From Chlorophyllum brunneum (Eukaryota > Basidiomycota > Agaricomycetes > Agaricales > Agaricaceae): DNA of 64,000 nucleotides. Location of the stretch: contig OY756143.1 in assembly GCA_963576785.1 (NCBI GenBank), positions 1,860,001 through 1,924,000 of the forward strand, given 5' to 3'. Of this stretch, positions 56,901 through 64,000 are shown piece after piece; the stretch's first letter is position 1, and each line of letters begins with the position of its first letter. The translations under genes and the position numbers were made by a program. Under the pieces are notes generated by a model. It did not search any database and was not told where the DNA came from. It was given only the letters and a program-made list of their open reading frames with translations.

Positions 56901-59687
56901 CACCAGCTATGAAAATACCCACTTGCGAATCAGCTAATGAAAAGGAGCGACAGGCGGCCAATGAGGAAGGAGAACAGGCAGGAGAACCCGCTACTATTGA
57001 GGAGCCTCCAGAAACCCAACACACAACCGTGGCACAAGATGGAGAGGAGGGGGTGGCTGACAAGCCTGCTGTTGAAATTCCCGCTCCCGTTGCAGATAGT
57101 GTTTTTACCCAAGATGAACCAGTTAAGGACTCAGCTGTTGGGGGGGCCACTGGGGAGTATGCAATGTCGACGCCTGTAGCACACCCTGTTGTCGAGCCCA
57201 TCGTCGAAGACGATGAAGATCGGCCCTTACCATCCGAAGCTAAGGATGAAGTATTGGCGAAGAATTTTTCGACCACCGAGGAGCCTGTGGGCAAGAACGG
57301 TCGCGCCGCAGAGCGAGTCTTCGAGACTCCTATTGCTGAGGAATCAGCCGTTGATGCACTGTCGATGGAGCTAATGGCAGAACCAACTGCAGCCGTTGTT
57401 GAAGAGAAATCAGTTCTTTCTGAGGAGCCAGAAGTAGTCACGTTACTTAAGTCAGCTGCTGAGCAGATCGAAGAGCGGATTTCACCCGAGGAAAGAATAG
57501 TTACCGCACCGGAGGCTGCTGAAGAGGGACAGATCGAGGTGCCGGCACTCGAGCCATCCGCCATCGTCAACTCTGGGACCCCCATCCTTGTTGCAGTCAC
57601 CGAACTCGATGCGGGGGCATCTCTGGACGAATCCATTGCTGTGAGCGAAGCTTCAGAAGCCGATACCACTACTGAAACGATCATGGTACCCGAGCCAGTC
57701 ACCCGGAAGAAGGAGGATGCCACAGTGCCAGTGGAAGGACTCAATGTCTCAGGTGTAGACTATGTGCCAACTTCAGCTACGGACGATGCTCCTACCAAGA
57801 AGAATCTGGCGCTCAACATCCCGGAAGACGCACCCCAAATCGAGCGTCCCAAATCACCTTGGACGCCGTCATTCCAAGTTACAACCATCGGCCAAGGTGT
57901 CTCACTGCCTTCGGAGGAACATATTCCTGTACATTCTCTTGACAATACTGAGGAAACGAAGGTTGTCTCGCCAACACAAGCGGCAACTGTGACCGAAGAC
58001 AATGTAGCTGGTGCTGCCTCAGACGTATCCGGAACTCCAGCTGAGGAGGTGAGTTGCTCATGGGTCCACGACCTTCGGTACTTACCATTTAATCAAGGGG
58101 GGTGAATCGGAGCTCGCTACACCGTCTTGGACCCCTTCATACTCTGTCCACTCTCAGGGTAGCCCAAGCCCTACACATGTATCTCTCGGGCCGGAAATAT
58201 CTCCCGCAGCTAGAGACGAAGTTGTTGAAGATGGAGCAGCCACTGTTGAGGACATCATGGCTCCTGAGGAAACCATTCTTCCAGTAACAGAAAATGTTGG
58301 ACCCACGAAAGTCGACCTGACAGCGGCCGAGAAAACGAGCGCAGCTGAGGAACCTACCGTGGTACATGAGGATATTGAGCCTAAGCCTGCCAATAATGAT
58401 GAGCCATCCTGTGATGCCCCAAGTAAGGAAGCTGCTATTCTCGCTTCGGTCATAGATGGACAGGAGGCACCATACGAACCTAAGGCTCAAAACCAAGATC
58501 CAGAGAAGGCTCACGTAGTGTTGGAACCCGTATCCGTTGAGTCGCAACCACCGGAACAGGCACGTACACCAAACACATCTTCGAGCCCAGGACTGATGAT
58601 TATTCCAGCCCATCACTGAGGATTCTTCTTCGTTGACACCTCCTTTGGAACAACGTCCGGCCTCACCATCCTGGATCCCGTCATATTCCGTCAGCAGTCA
58701 AGGCAGCCCTCAACCTCAGCAAGCCTCACTACCGTCTGCCTCTGCGGACATCTCCGAAATCAGATTTGTATCTCTGCTCGCTGACGCTCTGGTAGTCGAG
58801 GACCCACAGGACAAAATGTCTCCCGCACCTCCCACCGTGGTCGTTAATGGTACACAACCAGAAGAACCCAGAGAAGAGGTACCAACCATGGAAGACCGTC
58901 CGTCGACACCTTGGACACCCAGCTACTCAGTCACTGTCCAAGGAACCGATATGTTGGAAGAAGCTCAGATCGGGTCCTTGACGCCACCTAACCAGCCCGA
59001 AGAACCTGAGCCTCAGGTAAATCATTTGCTTCTTGTGTACTGCCACTATTCATGTCGTCCATAGCCAAGGCGCTCCCTTTCTGCAGAAATGGAGCCAGGT
59101 GCCTTCTCACCAACGGCTTTGATTGGTGCTGGCGTTGCTGGTGGTACCGCTGTCCTTGCAGCTTCTGCAGCGCTCGGAAACCCAAAAAATGCTCAGGGTG
59201 ATGACAATGGCATAGCGAAATCTGATCCTGCGACTAACAGAGATACTGTTGACTCGGAGACATGCCAAGACAGGGCCTTCCCCACAATCGAAATTCCTGA
59301 CGAAAACAAGTAAGTACCGCCTGTGCTCCTCCGACTCTGGTATTTACTTGAAGCTTCAGCAGATTCAGTCTGGCATCTCTACCTCCCCTCGACGAGAATA
59401 GCGCGTTGGACACAAATACTGTTCTCTCCCCCGATGCATCTCCTATTTCATCCCGCAAGCGCCTCGAATCAACGACCTCCTCCCGTCTGTTCCCCGGCGG
59501 GTGGTTCTCGAATACCTCTAAAATCCCCGATGAACGCACATCCCTCGAAGTGGCACAGGGTGTATTTACCGGTACGAAACAGGGGGCGACAGTTGAGGAA
59601 GCACTTCAATCTCCTACCGCAGACCCAATCACACCCGTTCGCGAACTCTCTAGCTCTGACAAGAGAAGATGGTGCATCATTATGTGA
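53971..59687 (+). CDS. Very long acidic disordered protein with W-T-P-S-Y repeats and CaaX box, function unknown
   Basis: Twelve or so exons encode roughly 1,700 residues, mostly Glu/Ala/Val/Pro low complexity without a known domain. The start is MATVESDPVPSIFHPIANIH. Near the end the motif P-S-W-T-P-S-Y-S-V-x-x-Q-G occurs four times (about 57857-57897, 58122-58160, 58664-58704, 58908-58946). A small hydrophobic stretch follows: TALIGAGVAGGTAVLAASAA. The C-terminus is SSSDKRRWCIIM-stop. CIIM fits a CaaX box, and the basic KRR before it suits membrane attachment after farnesylation. Exons 2-6 (54250-54426, 54481-54570, 54626-54697, 54761-54823, 54878-54946) all start and end in phase 0. What looks like a frameshift near 58613 is a 45-base intron (donor GTACAC near 58562, acceptor TTCCAG). 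Another intron (donor after PEEPEPQ, acceptor CCATAG at about 59064) restores PRRSLSAEMEPGAFSPTALI. Role unknown; a farnesylated, membrane-bound scaffold is inferred. Confidence 0.78.
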
Positions 59688-60867
59688 AGCGGGCACAAAT
59701 ATTTCGCTGTCTATGATCTCATCTGCATTTCATTTGTTCATGACCCAATCTATTCTCTTTCCTGTCTTTCATCTCCATGATTGTCATGACCATCACGAAT
59801 ATCAGCCTCTATGGTTCAACGTACTTTTCTTTCTCCTTTTAATTCCATCGATATGTTCGCCCACTCTTGGAACTGCCTGATTAGCCTATTCCTGTTGTAA
59901 TCTCCGCTCCCTACTATGGAAATTTTACTCAAGTTTGAAGTTTTTGAGTCCAGCTGCTTGCCCACATCCAGGGAGGTGGTTGTACAACCGATCCGACGTA
60001 TGATCCTCTGGAACATGAATGCCAATGCGGTGGAGGGAGTGCCAAGGTCACTGCTTGGGCATCCCTGTTTTCTTCGATGAACATTGCTACCCGCAACATA
60101 CATTGTCTGATGCCTTGCTCCAGTAGTGACCGGTGGATGTAATCGTCTTAGGCCACTGTCCTATTAATCTCCGCTCTATGGCGACCCATTAACTCAGGTA
60201 AAAAAACATAGTTAAGGTTTCAAGTCGGTCGCCCAACGTTCAAAAGAAATCCGACCTGCCTGGCTCGAACAGGCGACATTCAGATGCACTCGAAGGTATC
60301 CAATTACAGTCTGACGCTCTTCCAACTGAGCTAAGGTCGGTTATGACAAGGCAATGCCTCAAACAAAACATGATAGCTAAAATGATGACCAATCGACGAA
60401 GACAGAAACCAAGTTTAAAAACTCATGATAATTTTATTTTCGTCACTCGTGTCATAATATTCGTGATAAATAACAAAGGCGAGGTTCAAGACTGGATACC
60501 AAGAACGTTATATACACAAAGAAGACAAAAATTGATTTTTTTTACAAAGCAAAGGCGTAATAAAGAGGAAGACGACAGTGGAATCTAGGAAACCATCAAC
60601 CCCAAAGATATTTGAGTCACTTGTACACCGACAGCAAATTGATAAGAATAGTAGGGGATAATAGAATAAACGAGGAATCAAGGTAACCAATAGGGCGCCT
60701 GAGAAAGTGGTGAGTAAACTGGAGAAGGGTGTCTCGCCGAGAGGGACAAGAGACCTGTGTGTAATGTGGCAAAGGGGAAGGGCATACATCCATGCGACGG
60801 CGAAGAAATAGGCGACAAGCATGATCAACTGAGGAGCATTTATCACAGTATATTAGGTAGAAGCGAT
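59688..60867. other. Intergenic region containing only a tRNA gene
   Basis: It holds the tRNA-Tyr at 60250-60340 and no recognisable protein gene. A minus-strand frame at 60508-60846 with hydrophobic stretches has no family match. It might be a 3' extension of the Bqt4-like gene but does not splice to it in frame. Confidence 0.5.
60250..60340 (-). tRNA. tRNA-Tyr (GTA) with an 18-base intron
   Basis: On the minus strand, CCGACCT (acceptor stem) is followed by TAGCTCAGTTGGAAGAGCG (D arm, A box), then TCAGA-CTGTAA (anticodon GTA) and an insert of about 18 bases. TCTGA closes the anticodon stem. GCCTG-TTCGAGC-CAGGC is the T arm (B box), and AGGTCGG-A completes the acceptor stem. All four stems pair. 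The intron sits after the base 3' of the anticodon, as in other eukaryotic tRNA-Tyr genes, and is removed by the tRNA-splicing endonuclease. Just downstream a run of four T (minus strand) can terminate RNA polymerase III. The mature length is 73 bases before CCA addition. Confidence 0.97.
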
Positions 60868-62351
60868 CTATGCGCTTATCGTCAGAATTGATTCACCAAG
60901 TCGCAGTAAAAAATCAACCCACATTGCGCCCATACCCACAGCAAATGCGGCAACACCCCAAGCAAAAGATCGTGTCCGGGGCTCCAACTGGAACCTGACC
61001 CGACGATTCGTTGCAATCTCGCGCTCACCGACTTCCGGCTCCCTGAACTCGAATTTGTATTCAGGTTCACCCTCCTCTCTTGCCCTCTTTTTCGATGTTG
61101 TAGCCAAGGTTGAGGAATCTTCCTCCTCCTCTGCTACCTCCACCATTTCCTCGTTATCCTCCCGTTTGGTCTTCCTTGCTTTCTCTTTCCCGACAGTTCG
61201 TTGTGCTTTTAGATCATCAATCAACTTCCTTTGCTCACGAACATCCTGGTCATGCAGTTCCTTCGCCGCTATTTCCTCCACTTTGACCCCCTCCTCATCC
61301 ACCCCAGCTTTCTCAGAAGCCGGGGTCAGCTGCTCAATTCGCTTCTTGGGCGATCGTGCCGGCGTACTGGATTGTGCCAGTTGAGACGCAGGTTTCGGTA
61401 CCGGGCTCTTGGTACGGTTAGATCGTCGCAGAGGTTTAGCGGGAGGGGGAGAGTCAGCAGACTGGGGTATGGGTGAGCTCTCCTTTCGACGTTTGGGGGG
61501 ATTAGGGTGCGGAGCAGTGGGTGAAGGAGTGGGTAAAGATCCAACAGTCGCGCGGTTGGAGGCCATAGATGCAGACGAGGTTCGAGAAAGGGCATTTGAA
61601 AACGACATACTCCCCGCATTAGCAAGAATCGAGGTGTTGGATGCATGCTGGGGAACACCATTATTGTTAGTAGGGGCGGTTGGGGTAGTTTGGTGCCCAT
61701 CTACAGAGGAAGCAGCGGCAGCCTTTGCAGATCTCTTGTAGCTCACGTTGGGATCAGGTTGGGCATCCACTACGGTCTTAATCAGGGGGCCCAGTGCGTA
61801 TTGATCCCCCAATTCGGTAGCGAGAGTGACGTCCACCCACGTTCCAGCCAGACGCGTGATATGGCTCTCTCTGTTCGAGCCGTTGTTACCAGACAGGTCA
61901 TAATTGTCCTTGACCCACTGTAGCTCAGTCCTTTCCTCGGTCTCAGTGGCAAGAGGGAAGGCAGCGCGGAACATAGTCGTTAGACTGACTGCTCCCGTGT
62001 CATAACGACGAAGGATGAAAGCATGGCCGTTGTCCTGGCCAGACTCAGTGAAGGGAAATGAAAGGTCGAGCGCAACTGACGTACTGTTGGTGTCTCAACC
62101 TTCAAGCGTCCAACCTATTAATCAGGCAGGGTGAGTCATTGGATGATATCACTGATTACAAGATGCATATCCACGCACGAGAATTTCTTTGCCCTGGCAA
62201 TTTAGCATCTGGTATTTAACTTGGGGAGGTGGGTTTGACTCAACTGTGAAATTACATGAGGTGCTGCAAAAATGGGGCAGAAAGCGAAGAATATACCGAT
62301 GCGTTTGATCCTGGGGTTTGCATGTCTGACGGGCAGATGTGGTCTTGCCAT
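60868..62351 (-). CDS. BQT4: Bqt4-like inner nuclear membrane protein with APSES/KilA-N-type domain
   Basis: After small 5' exons (MARPHLPVRHANPRIKRI, VESNPPPQVKYQMLNCQGKE, VGRLKVETPT) comes DNGHAFILRRYDTGAVSLTT, then MFRAAFPLATETEERTELQW and VKDNYDLSGNNGSNRESHIT, RLAGTWVDVTLATELGDQYA and LGPLIKTVVDAQPDPNVSYK. This is the APSES-like fold of fission yeast Bqt4 (RRYDTGxxSLTTMFRAAFP, RLAGTW). A long Ser/Pro/Lys-rich linker with charged patches follows. The C-terminus RTRSFAWGVAAFAVGMGAMW, then VDFLLRLG, is a single membrane helix near the end. Bqt4 holds telomeres at the nuclear envelope and stabilises envelope proteins; the same role is inferred here. The start at 62351 needs splicing of two short exons. 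The stop SILTISA-stop ends just past the helix. Confidence 0.85.
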
Positions 62352-62542
62352 GGTGGTGGGCAACGCACAGGGCGTGGCGGAGGACCAAGGCGAGGGTCGT
62401 GTCCGCCAGGCCTTGTTTGCGGTTGTTGTCCTGCCTCCTTCCGCCTGCTTTCCCACGTGCTGCATTCAACAATAATGCCTCCGTAAACAAACAGTGGTGA
62501 TTGTCCATATTTTGCACACATCTATGTCTTTCTATTCTTTCT

Positions 62543-64000
62543 CTAGATCACTAGATCGGTCACCTTCAGCTCTTCTTTGTGAACACCAAGGAACTGCGGC
62601 TTTGCTCCAAGATTTTCCGCCAGCTCCTTGATTCCAGCCCACCACGCTTCTTTGCCTCTTCTGTTTTGCATATCCGCGTGTCGGTGCATCTCCTGCACAG
62701 GCACCCACTCCAACGAACTTGACTGAATCGTGATGACTGCGGCAGTCTCGGGATCGGCGCTCCGTTTGTAGACTTGTTCGAGGAGTGCCTCGTGATGCTG
62801 TTCCAAGAATTGCATACACTTGAGTGACAGGCGCACAGCACGAGCACGATCCATTGGAGAAGGTACACCTCCCTGCAAGGTATGACCCAACGATGCCGAG
62901 CGAGCGTCGAAGAGGTTACCACCCTCTTCTTGGAACATTTTCGTCAGGACTGAAGTACTGTAGACATTCGAAGCTGCTTCGTTCCTGGAACTTGCTTACA
63001 GCGGCAAACGAGGACGCTGGGAAAAACGACTTTACCTGATGATTATCCGTCCTTCACGCCTACCCTTGACATCGAACGCGTAGCGGGTTTTTAAGAACTT
63101 AACATCTCGCCTGAGCATATCTAAAGTAATACCGTCCTCAGGAGTGTAAACAAGGGTCGCGCCAGTCTATTTCCTCTGTAAGTAGAGCTTATCGCGCGAA
63201 AGAAGAACGGAAACCCACGGCTAAGGCACCCATGGTCGCGATGTAACCACACTTTCCTCCCTGAGTCTCCACCACGAATGCCCGGTCACGGCTAGCACTA
63301 GCACTTTGTTTAATGGCGTCACAAGCGCTCACCAATGCATTCAAACTGGTATCGCTTCCAAGACTGTACTCTGTCATTGGTACGTTGTTAGATATTGTTG
63401 CAGGAAGGTGAACCATAGGTATATGGAATGCAGGGTAATGCTTTCGACCCTCCTCCAGTTGGACCAAGGAATGGAAGCCCTCAAAACCGCCGATGATCAC
63501 GACACCATCGAAACTGTACTTCTGGAATTGAGTGGCCACCGCCCCAATATCAATGGATGGTAGGTATCGGTTGGTTCCAAGTTCAGATCCCCCTCGGTCA
63601 CTCCAAGCGTCAACGCCTAACCAAGTTAGTTCATTAACGATGCCGTCGAGCAAGCCACGGAAACCATTGTGTACAGCGAGAGGAGTGTGTCCTTGACGAA
63701 TGCAATAGCGAGCAAGAGCACGCGTGGCAGCGTTCATCCCGCCGGCAGGTGCACCCATACTGGAGTGCTATTAGTTTGATGTTGTCTCGCTCTCTCGTGT
63801 ACTTACTGTATAATTCCGATGCGCATCCTCTGATAGGACATTAGTACACGAAGAATTATGGTCTTGTCGAGTAACTCACTAACTCCGGTGGTAGATGTGT
63901 GGCCTGATCGAACAAAGAAGCGACTGCAGAAAAAGCATCGAAATACTCCACAAATTCAGGCCCACGAGCAGCAAGAGCAGCATCGAAGTCTTTCGATTTG
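62543..64000 (-). CDS. PFK1: 6-phosphofructokinase, C-terminal half (gene continues past right edge)
   Basis: The visible part begins [20 protein letters not shown], then [19 protein letters not shown]. The second catalytic-like (regulatory) half of the duplicated eukaryotic enzyme follows: [40 protein letters not shown] and [47 protein letters not shown] and [20 protein letters not shown] come next, then [40 protein letters not shown] and [20 protein letters not shown]. The frame ends KVTDLVI-stop. The enzyme phosphorylates fructose 6-phosphate. In fungi this half binds allosteric effectors such as fructose 2,6-bisphosphate. At least five introns are seen. The N-terminal half lies beyond base 64000, and whether this is the alpha or beta subunit cannot be judged from what is seen. 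It lies 191 bases upstream of the Bqt4-like start on the same strand. Confidence 0.95.

Noticed and set aside
56176..57744. 522-codon open frame on the minus strand
   Set aside because: It is a shadow of the Glu/Val/Ala-rich plus-strand gene: Ser/Thr/Ala-rich, with no motif and no intron structure.
58560..58640. Apparent frameshift in the long acidic protein gene
   Set aside because: A 45-base intron with donor GTACAC and acceptor TTCCAG joins the two frames exactly, so no mutation is needed.
60508..60846. Hydrophobic 112-codon minus-strand frame after the Bqt4-like gene
   Set aside because: Splicing it to the Bqt4-like end gives the wrong frame, and the single C-terminal helix already completes that protein.

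Overview
The window is nuclear DNA from a filamentous basidiomycete, most likely an agaricomycete. Nearly every gene is broken by introns of about 45-70 bases with GT..AG ends, exons can be extremely short, and several families have basidiomycete-type architecture. Examples are a FOX2-like protein lacking its hydratase domain, a DUF6534 membrane protein, a secreted Ser/Ala-rich GPI protein and a PAS-GATA factor. There are no operons, no CRISPR array and no intact transposon.

Layout, left to right. 1-14.4 kb: the C-terminal part of an acyl-CoA dehydrogenase (PTS1 -ARL), a Mim1/TOM13 mitochondrial outer-membrane insertase (minus), an XLF/Nej1 end-joining factor (minus), a B-type cyclin, a two-domain FOX2-like 3-hydroxyacyl-CoA dehydrogenase (PTS1 -AKL), casein kinase 2 beta (minus) and a stand-alone hydratase 2 (PTS1 -ARL). 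15.6-21.6 kb: a VCX1-type Ca2+/H+ exchanger and an F-box/LRR-like protein, both minus. 21.6-26.0 kb: a long stretch with no recognisable gene. 26.0-36.9 kb: ERG28 (minus), a large disordered protein, a tail-anchored CS-domain protein, thiamine pyrophosphokinase, MOCS2A/MoaD, a metallo-beta-lactamase-fold hydrolase and CCDC174 (minus). 37.3-46.9 kb: a DUF6534 membrane protein, SDS22 and a PAS-GATA transcription factor (all minus), then an ankyrin protein (plus). 48.7-59.7 kb: PRMT5, a GPI-type surface protein and a very long acidic protein ending in a CaaX box. 60.2-64 kb: an intron-containing tRNA-Tyr, a Bqt4-like nuclear-membrane protein and the C-terminal half of 6-phosphofructokinase, which runs off the right edge.

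Most neighbours are unrelated housekeeping genes. The clearest functional grouping is peroxisomal beta-oxidation: three genes in the first 14.4 kb cover dehydrogenation, hydration and the second dehydrogenation, and each ends in a PTS1-like tripeptide. Other notable points are the physical split of multifunctional enzyme 2 into two genes, an 8-base exon coding the conserved GNA of the Ca2+/H+ exchanger, and the long acidic protein with four W-T-P-S-Y-like repeats, a run of frame-neutral exons and a prenylation signal.

Proteins were spliced by eye. Exon borders given are those that restore a conserved reading frame with GT..AG ends. First exons are the least certain.
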